NCBI GenBank assembly: GCA_903862155.1
Contig: CAIOXF010000149.1
Location: 1 to 9,410, forward strand
From: an uncultured cyanobacterium
Lineage (GTDB): Bacteria; Cyanobacteriota; Cyanobacteriia; PCC-6307; Cyanobiaceae
Length of the DNA stretch: 9,410 bases
Direction: 5' to 3'
Part shown: positions 1 to 6,672 of the stretch, piece after piece
Numbering within the stretch: position 1 is the stretch's first letter
Layout of the letters: each line of letters starts with the position of its first letter
The notes under the pieces: generated by a model
Database searches by the model: none
Seen by the model: only the letters and a program-made list of their open reading frames with translations
What the model was told of the DNA's origin: nothing
Program-made: the position numbers and the translations under genes

Positions 1-1
1 C

Positions 2-475
2 AACCACCATCAAGACCTCAACCAGCGGGCTGCCGTGCTGCACCTGCTCACCGATGCCGCCGTGTCGTTGGCGGTGCTGGTGAGTGCGCTGCTCGTGGGT
101 GCCACCGGCTGGCTGTGGCTCGATGCCGTGACCGCCATTGGTGTGGGCGGCGCCGTGGTCTGCAGTGCCCTGGGCTTGCTGCGGGAAGCCATTGCCCTGA
201 ACCTCGATGCCGCTCCCCGCCACGTGGATCTCAGCCGGGTGGAGACTGCGCTGGAGGCCCTGCCTGGGGTAGAGGCGATCGAGGAGCTGCACGTGTGGGG
301 GCTGAGCACGTCGCGGACGGCGCTCACCGCCCATCTGCGCATCCAGCCCGAGCAGCTCGCCCGCCAGCAGCTCAGCCGTGATCAGCTGCTGGCCCTGGCC
401 CGTGATGCCCTCGCGGAGCTCGGCATCCGCAAGTGCACCCTGCAGCTGGAGGCGGATGGCCCATCCGGGCCATGA
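2..475 (+). CDS. Cation diffusion facilitator (Zn2+-type) efflux transporter, 3' part
   Basis: The C-terminal 157 residues of a CDF family transporter are visible; the start lies before the window. CDF proteins exchange cytoplasmic Zn2+ (or Co2+, Cd2+) for protons across the inner membrane as homodimers. The fragment opens just before transmembrane helix 5, where His14 and Asp18 of the fragment form the HxxxD half of the transport site (HLLTD). In this family HxxxD is typical of zinc transporters, whereas manganese ones carry DxxxD. Helix 6 follows with the WLWLDAVTA pattern. The rest is the cytoplasmic ferredoxin-like metal-sensing domain, recognisable by ELHVWGLSTSRTALTAHL, which matches the usual 'HVW' strand of CzcD/ZitB-type proteins. 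The end is intact (TGA at 473). A hairpin covers the stop codon, and an unrelated gene converges on it 18 bp away. The family call is firm; metal specificity is inferred from the HxxxD motif. Confidence 0.9.
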   Translation, partial: NHHQDLNQRAAVLHLLTDAAVSLAVLVSALLVGATGWLWLDAVTAIGVGGAVVCSALGLLREAIALNLDAAPRHVDLSRVETALEALPGVEAIEELHVWGLSTSRTALTAHLRIQPEQLARQQLSRDQLLALARDALAELGIRKCTLQLEADGPSGP

Positions 476-480
476 CCCGG
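454..480. terminator. Overlapping GC hairpins between convergent genes
   Basis: Three small perfect inverted repeats overlap here: GGATG/CATCC (454-458 with 462-466), GGCCC/GGGCC (458-462 with 467-471) and CCGGG/CCCGG (465-469 with 476-480). They are mutually exclusive and straddle the stop codon of the CDF gene. Their position between two converging genes suits a bidirectional transcription end point. Neither strand shows a T-run after the stem, so a standard intrinsic terminator is not demonstrated. Confidence 0.3.
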
Positions 481-493
481 ATCAGCAGCACCA

Positions 494-724
494 TCAGAGG
501 CGCTGGTCGAGCTGGCGGGAGAGCATCTCGGTGATGAGGTCGTTGATGGAGCGCCCCCTGCGGGCTGCCATCTGTTCCAAGTGGCTCAGCAGGGGCTCGC
601 TCAGCTCCAGATCGATGCGCCGGGGGAATTTGGCGGGATCAAGGCGGTAGCGCTCCTCAGCATCGGAGCCCTCATTGGGGGCGGAATTCGAAGGACGCTC
701 AGCCTCATCCACGCTTTTGCCCAA
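494..724 (-). CDS. Small ribbon-helix-helix (CopG/Arc-like) protein
   Basis: A 76-residue protein with two parts. Residues 1-32 are a polar, acidic, probably disordered leader. Residues 33-74 have the ribbon-helix-helix layout: a short strand (PRRIDLEL), a helix (EPLLSHLEQMAARRG) and a second helix starting RSINDLITEML. Proteins of this fold usually dimerise and place the strand in the DNA major groove, as stand-alone repressors or as antitoxins. No toxin gene lies beside it, so the stand-alone role is more likely. The start is uncertain. The longest frame begins with TTG at 724, and a GTG at 712 (Val5) is an alternative; neither has a clear ribosome site and no ATG is available upstream. The stop is 18 bp from the convergent CDF gene. 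Fold assignment is by pattern only; the target is unknown. Confidence 0.7.
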   Translation of the reverse strand: MGKSVDEAERPSNSAPNEGSDAEERYRLDPAKFPRRIDLELSEPLLSHLEQMAARRGRSINDLITEMLSRQLDQRL

Positions 725-729
725 ACACG

Positions 730-770
730 GCCAGAAAATGTAACAGGTTTATCGTGGGGCTAAATCTTGT
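730..770 (-). promoter_or_regulatory. AT-rich promoter-like patch upstream of the RHH gene
   Basis: This stretch of about 40 bp is clearly richer in A/T than the surrounding GC-rich DNA. On the - strand it contains an extended -10-like element TGTTACATT (745 down to 737), which would start transcription about 6-18 nt before the two candidate RHH starts. No good -35 box is visible. The patch could also serve the + strand UPF0016 gene, but its leader would then be over 300 nt long. Confidence 0.3.
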
Positions 771-1082
771 GATGTGCGCCAAGGTCGCAATCGGCTGATC
801 GGGCTCCGTCGTGAAAGTTTTGGGGCGGTTTGGTGCCCTGGCTGGCTGGTGCATTTGAGCGTTGTTTCGGTATCACGAATGCAGGCGCATCGCTGGGTTG
901 CCGGTAATTGGCGGTTCAATCCTGGGGCGGCCAAACCGCTATGGGGGGATGGCGCGGGAAACGGGGAACGGATCTCCAGGGCACCGGGTCCAAACAGCCG
1001 CTTCGGTGCTTCATGCGAGGGTTCAGCCGCCCACCGTTGACGGGGCTGCCATCTTCACGGCCGCTGGGGCACCTTGGTTGGT
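771..1082 (+). other. Intergenic region with nested inverted repeats (possible structured leader)
   Basis: No convincing gene lies in this stretch of about 310 bp before the UPF0016 gene. On the + strand it can fold as an outer 9-bp stem (825-833 with 931-939, GCGGTTTGG/CCAAACCGC). That stem encloses a second stem (850-857 with 876-883, TGCATTTG/CGAATGCA, one G-T pair) and a third (895-900 with 917-922, GGGTTG/CAATCC, one G-T pair). The 3' half of the outer stem can instead form a local hairpin, GCGG-CCAAA-CCGC, at 927-939. Nearer the gene, CAGCC (1024-1028) pairs with GGCTG (1044-1048). The layout resembles a structured 5' leader, but stems of this size arise often by chance in GC-rich DNA. 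I could not match it to the manganese (yybP-ykoY) riboswitch core. Confidence 0.3.
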
Positions 1083-1745
1083 ATGGCAATCTCCGTGTCT
1101 TCCGAGCCGAGCCTGGCGGCCTTCGGCTCGAGCCTCACCGCGATCACCCTGGCGGAGCTGGGGGACAAAACCTTTTTCATGGCGCTGATCCTGGCGGCGC
1201 GCCACAGGCCCCGCTATGTGTTTCTCGGGGCTTTCTGGGCCTTGGCCGCCGTCACGGTGCTGTCGCTGGGCCTGGGTTACGGCCTGCGGGAGCTGCTGCC
1301 CACCACCGTTGTGCCGTGGCTGGCGGCGGTGCTGTTTCTGAGCTTCGGCGTGAAGCTGCTGCTCGATGCCCAGGGGATGGCTGCTGATGGGGCCGACGAG
1401 GAGGAGAAGGAGGCGCAGGAGGCGGTGAATGAGGCCGAAAGTGGCCGCCGATTCAACTCCGCCTGGGCGGTGATCTGGGAGGCCTTTACCCTGGTGTTCA
1501 TCGCCGAGCTGGGCGATCGCACCCAGTTCACCACCATCTTTCTGGCCACCGCGCCGGCCTTCACGTTTGCGGGCCTGCTGGCAGGCACCCTGGCCGGCCA
1601 TGCCCTGGTTACGGGCCTGGCGGTGGGTGCCGGCAAGTGGATCGGCACCCGCATTAGCGAGAAGCTCCTCTACCGGCTCAGCGGCGGCCTGTTCATCGCC
1701 TTCGGGTTGTTTGCCTTGGGGCAGGCGCTGGTGCCCGTCAGCTGA
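1083..1745 (+). CDS. UPF0016/GDT1 family transporter, probable manganese exporter (Mnx-like)
   Basis: A 220-residue membrane protein of the UPF0016 (GDT1/TMEM165/PAM71) family. It has two homologous three-helix halves, each with the signature E-x-G-D-(K/R)-(T): ELGDKT at residues 25-30 and ELGDRT at 142-147. A highly acidic, charged linker (about residues 100-123, including DEEEKE) joins them. Characterised members move Mn2+ or Ca2+; the cyanobacterial member, Mnx, exports Mn2+ from the cytoplasm and protects against manganese excess. The two acidic motifs form the cation site. I chose the ATG at 1083. A TTG three codons earlier (1074) is possible, and only weak G-rich sequence precedes either. 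Both halves lie in one gene of normal family length. The last bases overlap a small convergent ORF. Family assignment is strong; the Mn2+ substrate is inferred from homologues. Confidence 0.92.
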   Translation: MAISVSSEPSLAAFGSSLTAITLAELGDKTFFMALILAARHRPRYVFLGAFWALAAVTVLSLGLGYGLRELLPTTVVPWLAAVLFLSFGVKLLLDAQGMAADGADEEEKEAQEAVNEAESGRRFNSAWAVIWEAFTLVFIAELGDRTQFTTIFLATAPAFTFAGLLAGTLAGHALVTGLAVGAGKWIGTRISEKLLYRLSGGLFIAFGLFALGQALVPVS

Positions 1746-1929
1746 GGCACACCACCAGGATCACGCAGCCGGTGAGCCGGCCGATAGTGCGGGCGGCGCA
1801 GCTGGCGCTTTCGTGGCTGGGGAAGGTCCAGGCGCGTTGGTGCTCGCTCACGCTGGTGAGGTGGTCATCCGGGCCCTCCACCACCAGATAGCCGCTGTCG
1901 CCTTGCCGGCAGAGGGCGAAACGCTCCAT
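1738..1929 (-). CDS. Small conserved-looking hypothetical protein (63 aa)
   Basis: A 63-residue protein of unknown function. Most codons (roughly 85-90 %) end in G or C, as in the neighbouring real genes, which supports genuine coding. It begins MERFALCRQGDSGYLVVEG and is polar through the middle (HQRAWTFPSHESA). It ends in a short hydrophobic stretch (GCVILVVCLS) too short to be a confident membrane anchor, and has four cysteines. The start could be ATG 1929 or ATG 1935, two codons earlier; a TTG at 1950 extends the frame further. None has a good ribosome site. The stop overlaps the end of the convergent UPF0016 gene by 8 bp. I do not recognise a family and offer no function. Confidence 0.55.
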   Translation of the reverse strand: MERFALCRQGDSGYLVVEGPDDHLTSVSEHQRAWTFPSHESASCAARTIGRLTGCVILVVCLS

Positions 1930-2050
1930 GGCCATGGCGCTGCGCAGCAAGGGGGTAGATCAGCGATAGCAGCGGCGGCCGGCTCACCTGCGGGGCGCAC
2001 ATCACTCGTTGCCAATCCCGTGAAGAACCATGGGTGATGGTGAATGGCCC

Positions 2051-2287
2051 TTAACGCTTCGGCTTGCGGTGGTAATCCGGTTCGGGGTTTGTGGCCTTCA
2101 GGGCGATCACGCTGCTGAGCCCCATCCCGGCGATGGCGCCGGCCAGGCCGAAGGTGAACAGCTGCCAGCCGAAGCGATGGGGCGGAATCTGCACCGGCGT
2201 GTTGAGGATGGCCAGATGCAGCAGCAGGGCCACGGCCACCCCGGTGAGGGCACCGGCAACCGTGGCCCGCAGCACCAGGCGGATCAC
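2051..2287 (-). CDS. Small two-helix membrane protein translationally coupled to the RND pump
   Basis: A 78-residue integral membrane protein with two hydrophobic segments, about residues 5-28 and 41-63, joined by a short loop (NTPVQIPPHRFG). It ends in a basic tail (DYHRKPKR). By the positive-inside rule both ends should face the cytoplasm. The GTG start overlaps the stop codon of the RND gene (GTGA). A complete AGGAGG (2295-2300 on this strand's complement) sits 7 nt before it, so start choice and translational coupling are well supported. A longer reading of the frame to 2341 runs inside the pump gene and is unlikely. As the last gene of the efflux operon it could be an accessory subunit, comparable in position and size class to small RND partners such as AcrZ, though without visible sequence similarity. 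It may instead be an unrelated passenger. Function unknown. Confidence 0.82.
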   Translation of the reverse strand: MIRLVLRATVAGALTGVAVALLLHLAILNTPVQIPPHRFGWQLFTFGLAGAIAGMGLSSVIALKATNPEPDYHRKPKR

Positions 2288-5200
2288 CCCTGGGCCTCCT
2301 GGGTGCGCACTTCCTGGGTGGAAGCCGGGCCGCCCAGCCACTGCTTCATCACCACGTAGAACACCGGCACCACGTAGAGCGAGAGCACGGTGGCCACCAG
2401 CAGGCCACCGAACACCACCGTGCCCAGCGAGGTTTGGCTGCGGGCGCCGGCACCGTTGGCCAGCACCAGAGGCAGGAAGCCAAACAGCGAGGAGATGGCG
2501 GTCATGATGATCGGCCGCAGGCGCGACTGGGCCGCATCGCGCGCGGCCTCCAGGGCCGTGGCCCCCTCGCCCATGCGCTGGTTGGCGAGATCCACGATGA
2601 GGATGCCGTTTTTGGCCGCCAGGCCGATCAGCATCACCAGCCCCACCTGGGCGTAGATGTTCAGCACCTCGCCGCGCAGGCTCAGGAACACCAGAGCCCC
2701 GAGCATGGCGGTGGGCACCGTCATCAGGATGATCAGCGGGTCGCTGACGCTCTCGTACTGCCCCGCCAGCACCAGGTACACCACCAGGATTCCCAGGGCG
2801 AAGATCACGATCGCCAGGGCGCCGGCCTTCACTTCTTCGCGGGAGAGGCCTGTCCAGTCGTAGCTGATGCCATTCACGCTGAGGCGATCGAACACCTCGC
2901 GCATGGCGTTGATCGCCTGGCCGGAGCTGAAGCCCGGCGCCGCCTGGCCCTCCACCTTGATTGAGCGGTAGAGGTTGAAGTGCGGGATCACCGAGGGGCC
3001 GGTCACCGGCGTGATTGTGATGAACTCAGCCAGGGGCACGGGCTCACCCTTGGCGTTGGGCACCACCAGTTCCTCCAGCCGCTGCGGGGTGGCGCGGAAG
3101 GGCCCATCGGCCTGCACGTACACCCGCCGCACCTTGCCCTCCTGGAAGGTGTCGTTCACGTAGGCGCCGCCGAAGTTGAGGCTCAGGGCCTGCATGGCCT
3201 GGGCGTAGTCGATGCCGAGCGACGCCAAACGGGCCCGGTCCACTGTGATGCGCAGCTGGGGCGCCTCCGGGCTGAATTGGGTGAACACCCGCTCCAGGGC
3301 AGGATTGGCGTTGGCCTGCTGGATCAGCTGCCCCGCAGCCCCGAAGAACTGGGGCAAATCCAGGGCGCCGCCGCTGCGGTTGAGCATCTGGAACTCAAAG
3401 CCCCCGGCATTGCCGTAGCCGGGAATCGACGGGGGCATGATCGTGATCACCCGGCCTTCCCGCAGCGCCGCGAACTTGCGGTTGAGCCGCGCCACGATCG
3501 CCTCCATCGATTGGTCGGGGCTGGTGCGCTCACTCCAGTTGGTGGTGCCGAAGAAGAACAGGCCGCGGTTGGGGGCATTGCCATCGAGGCTGGCGCCGCT
3601 GAACAGGGCGGCGGCCCGGATTGAGGGTTCCTCCCGCAGGATCGCCGCCACCTTTTTGTTGAGGGCGCTGGTGCTCTGGTCGGAAGTGCCATCGGGGGCC
3701 TGCACGATGCCGATCGCGTAGCCCTGGTCTTCCACCGGCACGAAGCCCGAGGGGATGGCGTTGAAGGCCACGGCCGTGAGGGCGATGCCGCCGGCCAGGC
3801 CTGCCATCACCAGGCGCCGGTGGCTCAGCACCCAGTTGAGTCCGCCGGCGTAGCCCCGCTCGGCGCGGGCGTAGGCCCCGTTGAACCAGCGGAAGATCGG
3901 CGGGGTGAACCAGCCCAGCGCGGTGCCGATGCCGGCAAAGAGCACCACCACCACCGGGTTCCGTCCGCCGCCTGCGCTCATCAATGCGCCATAGATCCCG
4001 CCCAGCACCAGGCCGCTGATCGCGTAGGTGCGGCGGCCCGGTTCGCCGCCATCACGCGCCAACAGCAGCGCCGAGAGCATCGGCGAGAAGGTGAGCGCGT
4101 TGAAGGTGGAAATCGCGATCGCGAAGATGATCGTGGCCGCGAACTGTTTGTAGATCGTGCCGGTGGCGCCTGGAAAGAACAGCACCGGCAGGAACACCGC
4201 GAACAGCACCAGGGAGGTGGCCAGCACCGCCCCGAACAGCTCATCCATCGTGGCCTCGGCCGCCTGCAGCGCCGTGAGTCCTTCGGCCCTGCGGCTGGCG
4301 GTGCCCTCGATCACGGTGATCGCGTCATCTACCACCAGGCCGGTGGCGAGCACCAGGCCAAACAGGGTGAGCTGGTTGAGGCTGAAGCCGAAGGCCTTCA
4401 CGAAGGCGAAGGTGCCCACCAGGGCCACCGGGATCGCGATCGCCGGCACCAGGGTGGCCTTCCAGTCTTGGAGGAACAGAAACAGGATCAGCACCACCAG
4501 CACCACCGCATCCCGCAGCGAGTTGGTTACGCCCTGGATCGAGGCGCTGATGAACTCGGTCACGTCGTAGATGCGCTCGAGCTTCATGCCCGGCGGCAGG
4601 GTGGCCTGGAACTCCTCCAGCACCTGCTTCACCCCATCCGACACCTCCAGGGCATTGCTGCCACTGAGCTGATACACGGCGATGCCCACCGACGGCACGC
4701 TGCGGATATCGGTGGCGTTGATGTCGTAGGTCTCGCCGCCCAGCGTCACGCGGCCCACATCCTTCAGCCGCACCAGGCCGCCATCGGCGGTGTTGCGCAG
4801 CACCAGGTTTTCAAAGTCGTTGTTGCGCAGCAACCGGCCCTGCAGCTGCACGGTGAAGGTGTAGGGCTGACCCGCCGGAGCCGGTGCGCCGCCCACCCGG
4901 CCGGCGGGCACGAGCCGGTTCTGGCTCTGCAGGGCCGCGACCACATCACTGGCGGTGAGGTTGGCCTGAGTGAGGCGGTCGGGGTCGAGCCAGAGGCGCA
5001 CCGCCAGCTTGCGCTGGCCGAAGTAGGTCACTTCGCCCACACCCCGCACCCGCTTGAGCTGGTCGGTGAGGCCCTGATCCAGCAGCCCGCTCAGCGTCTC
5101 GGCGCTGTAGGGGTTGGCGGGATCGGTGCTCACCAGGTTGTAAACGAGCAGGATCGAGTTCGAGGCCTTGCTCACCGTGACGCCTGACTGGCGCACCTCG

Positions 5201-5565
5201 GCCGGCAGCTGGGGTTCGGCAAGCGACACCCGGTTCTGCACGTTCACCTGGTTGATGTCGCCGTCGGTGCCGCTGGCGAACGACACGGTGATGGCGCTGG
5301 TGCCGTCGGCGGCGCTGGTGGAGGTGATGAACTCCATGTTCTCCACCCCGTTGATCTGCTGCTCGAGCACGGAGGTCACGCCCTCCTCCACGCTCACCGC
5401 ATCGGCTCCCGTGTAGCGCGCGCTCACCTTCACGGTGGGGGGCGCGATGTCGGGCAGGTTTTCGATCGGCAGGATCGGCAATGCGATCAGGCCGGCAATC
5501 ACGATCAGCAGGCTGCACACCGTGGTGAGCACCGGCCGAACGATGAAGTTGTTCGAGGCCGACAT
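2284..5565 (-). CDS. RND multidrug efflux pump, HAE1/AcrB class
   Basis: A 1093-residue inner-membrane proton-driven pump that, in this family, works as a trimer. It takes amphiphilic compounds from membrane or periplasm and passes them through a fusion protein to an outer-membrane channel. The N-terminus (NNFIVRPVLTTV, helix 1 at about 10-30, then LPDIAPPTVKVSARYTGA) is typical of the class. The proton-relay residues are present: Asp413-Asp414 in GLVVDDAITVIE (AcrB Asp407/408) and Lys985 in AAKNGILIVDLANQ (AcrB Lys940). The two large periplasmic loops are at about 35-340 and 605-915. Length exceeds AcrB (1049) mainly because of an extra segment at about residues 513-556, containing two hydrophobic stretches, between helix 6 and helix 7. 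ATG 5565 is 3 nt after the stop of the fusion-protein gene, so the two are co-translated. The end overlaps the next gene. Substrate is not predictable. Confidence 0.96.
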   Translation of the reverse strand: MSASNNFIVRPVLTTVCSLLIVIAGLIALPILPIENLPDIAPPTVKVSARYTGADAVSVEEGVTSVLEQQINGVENMEFITSTSAADGTSAITVSFASGTDGDINQVNVQNRVSLAEPQLPAEVRQSGVTVSKASNSILLVYNLVSTDPANPYSAETLSGLLDQGLTDQLKRVRGVGEVTYFGQRKLAVRLWLDPDRLTQANLTASDVVAALQSQNRLVPAGRVGGAPAPAGQPYTFTVQLQGRLLRNNDFENLVLRNTADGGLVRLKDVGRVTLGGETYDINATDIRSVPSVGIAVYQLSGSNALEVSDGVKQVLEEFQATLPPGMKLERIYDVTEFISASIQGVTNSLRDAVVLVVLILFLFLQDWKATLVPAIAIPVALVGTFAFVKAFGFSLNQLTLFGLVLATGLVVDDAITVIEGTASRRAEGLTALQAAEATMDELFGAVLATSLVLFAVFLPVLFFPGATGTIYKQFAATIIFAIAISTFNALTFSPMLSALLLARDGGEPGRRTYAISGLVLGGIYGALMSAGGGRNPVVVVLFAGIGTALGWFTPPIFRWFNGAYARAERGYAGGLNWVLSHRRLVMAGLAGGIALTAVAFNAIPSGFVPVEDQGYAIGIVQAPDGTSDQSTSALNKKVAAILREEPSIRAAALFSGASLDGNAPNRGLFFFGTTNWSERTSPDQSMEAIVARLNRKFAALREGRVITIMPPSIPGYGNAGGFEFQMLNRSGGALDLPQFFGAAGQLIQQANANPALERVFTQFSPEAPQLRITVDRARLASLGIDYAQAMQALSLNFGGAYVNDTFQEGKVRRVYVQADGPFRATPQRLEELVVPNAKGEPVPLAEFITITPVTGPSVIPHFNLYRSIKVEGQAAPGFSSGQAINAMREVFDRLSVNGISYDWTGLSREEVKAGALAIVIFALGILVVYLVLAGQYESVSDPLIILMTVPTAMLGALVFLSLRGEVLNIYAQVGLVMLIGLAAKNGILIVDLANQRMGEGATALEAARDAAQSRLRPIIMTAISSLFGFLPLVLANGAGARSQTSLGTVVFGGLLVATVLSLYVVPVFYVVMKQWLGGPASTQEVRTQEAQG
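2295..2300 (-). promoter_or_regulatory. Strong Shine-Dalgarno site of the small membrane protein
   Basis: AGGAGG on the - strand, 7 nt before the GTG at 2287 and still inside the 3' end of the RND gene. It is the clearest ribosome site in the window and decides the start of the 78-residue protein over the longer in-frame reading. Confidence 0.8.
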
Positions 5566-5568
5566 GCT

Positions 5569-6672
5569 TCAGCGCACCCCGCTGTTGGCCGGCTGCACCG
5601 GCAGCCCATGCCGCAGGTTGAGCAGGTTGCTGGTGATTACGGCTGCACCCGGCGTGAGGCCGCTCAGCACCGGGTAGCGGCCGTTCTGGAGCTGCCCCAG
5701 CGTCACTCGGGTCTGCAGGGCGAAGCGGGTGCCAGGCGGCAGTTTGCGCAGCCGATCCAGCCGCGCCTGGCCGGGTTCCCGTTCCAGCTCGGCCAGCGTT
5801 CCCAGCCGATACACGTAGCTCTGCCCCGACGACTGGGTGACTGCCCCCACGGGGACTGAGAGCAGGTTGCGCTGATCGAGCACCACCCGGGTGCGCACCC
5901 GCAGGCCGTTGCGCAGGGCCCCATCGGTGTTGTCGAAGCCCGCCTTCACCAGCAGCACCTGGCTGCCGGCCTTCACGCTGGGGTCGATCGAATCCACCAC
6001 GCCCCGGGCCAGGGGGTTGCTGGTGCCGGGATCTTCCAGGATCACGCTGAGCCCGGGGCGCAGGCGGTTGCGCACGCTGGCCGGCACCTCGATGCGGGCC
6101 ATCAGCACGCCGTTGCGGATCACGGTGGTGAACGGATCGCCGGCGCGGATCACATCGCCGAGCTTCACCTTCACATCACCGATCACCCCGCCGATGGGGG
6201 AGCGCAGATCCTTGTAGGCGAGATCCGCTTCGGTGGCCTTCAGGGCTGCCGTGGCCTCCACATAGTTCTGGCGCAGCTCATCGCGCTGGATCACGCTGGC
6301 TGCCCCCACCCGCGCCAGGAACTCAAAGCGGCGATAGTTGAGTTCGTTCTTGGCCCGGGCTGCCCGCAGGCTCGTCACCTGGGCCTGCAGCTGGGCCTGA
6401 TCGAGCACCACCAACAGCTGGCCCGGTTTCACCCGATCGCCCTGGCGGATGCGCAGCTCCTGGATGCGGCCGCCCGCCTGGGCTGCCAGTTGCACCGCTT
6501 CCTCCGCATCGAGGGTGCTGATCGTGGCCACCTCCTCGGCAAAGGGCGTGGCCTGGGCCGGCGTCACGTCGACCGGTAGCGGACCGCGCTGGGCGTCTTC
6601 GCTGCCGCGGCAGGCCCCCAGCAATCCCGCCAGCACAAGAGCAGAGAGGGCCAGGCGGCGCCCGGAATGCAT
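5569..6672 (-). CDS. Efflux RND transporter periplasmic adaptor (membrane fusion lipoprotein)
   Basis: A 367-residue membrane fusion protein, the periplasmic adaptor linking the RND pump encoded just downstream to a TolC-type channel. Residues 1-21 are a lipoprotein signal: basic start (MHSGRR), hydrophobic core and lipobox LGAC with Cys21 as the lipidation site, so it should be anchored in the inner membrane. Domains follow the family order: first lipoyl half (about 60-92, GGRIQELRIRQGDRVKPGQLLVVLD), a helical hairpin (about 93-152), second lipoyl half (LRSPIGGVIGDVKVKLGD, 156-173), beta-barrel (about 180-265) and membrane-proximal domain (about 266-360). A charged insert (about 293-315) rich in Arg/Glu/Leu lengthens the last domain. 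ATG 6672 is chosen because it begins the signal peptide, although the frame stays open further upstream across the divergent gene. First gene of the operon. Confidence 0.94.
   Translation of the reverse strand: MHSGRRLALSALVLAGLLGACRGSEDAQRGPLPVDVTPAQATPFAEEVATISTLDAEEAVQLAAQAGGRIQELRIRQGDRVKPGQLLVVLDQAQLQAQVTSLRAARAKNELNYRRFEFLARVGAASVIQRDELRQNYVEATAALKATEADLAYKDLRSPIGGVIGDVKVKLGDVIRAGDPFTTVIRNGVLMARIEVPASVRNRLRPGLSVILEDPGTSNPLARGVVDSIDPSVKAGSQVLLVKAGFDNTDGALRNGLRVRTRVVLDQRNLLSVPVGAVTQSSGQSYVYRLGTLAELEREPGQARLDRLRKLPPGTRFALQTRVTLGQLQNGRYPVLSGLTPGAAVITSNLLNLRHGLPVQPANSGVR

Noticed and set aside
895..922. tRNA-like T-arm (GGTTCAATCC) in the intergenic region
   Set aside because: The T-arm loop is one base short, and no acceptor stem, anticodon arm or CCA-proximal pairing can be built around it.
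1037..1065. TTGACG as a -35 box for the UPF0016 gene
   Set aside because: At 17 bp spacing the sequence is GC-only and has no -10 resemblance.
771..1082. Manganese (yybP-ykoY) riboswitch before the UPF0016 gene
   Set aside because: Looked for because of the gene family. The only similar string is a GGGGAACGG near 963, not the conserved GGGGAGUAG core, and I find no matching 3' conserved segment. A covariance-model scan would decide.
1023..1601. A 192-codon - strand frame opposite the UPF0016 gene
   Set aside because: Antisense shadow of a gene with two clear ExGD motifs; the translation is Gln/Gly/Arg-rich low complexity.
2027..2041. ACCAT/ATGGT hairpin downstream of the efflux operon as a terminator
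   Set aside because: Only five base pairs and no T-run on the - strand; too weak to call.
2288..2341. ATG-type longer start for the small membrane protein
   Set aside because: The extra 18 residues (Gly/Pro-rich) overlap the pump gene, and the AGGAGG site places the start at GTG 2287.
3820..5187. A 455-codon open frame on the + strand opposite the RND gene
   Set aside because: It is antisense to a pump with all family motifs. The translation is low-complexity (His/Gln/Gly/Arg-rich), as expected from the complement of GC-rich coding DNA.
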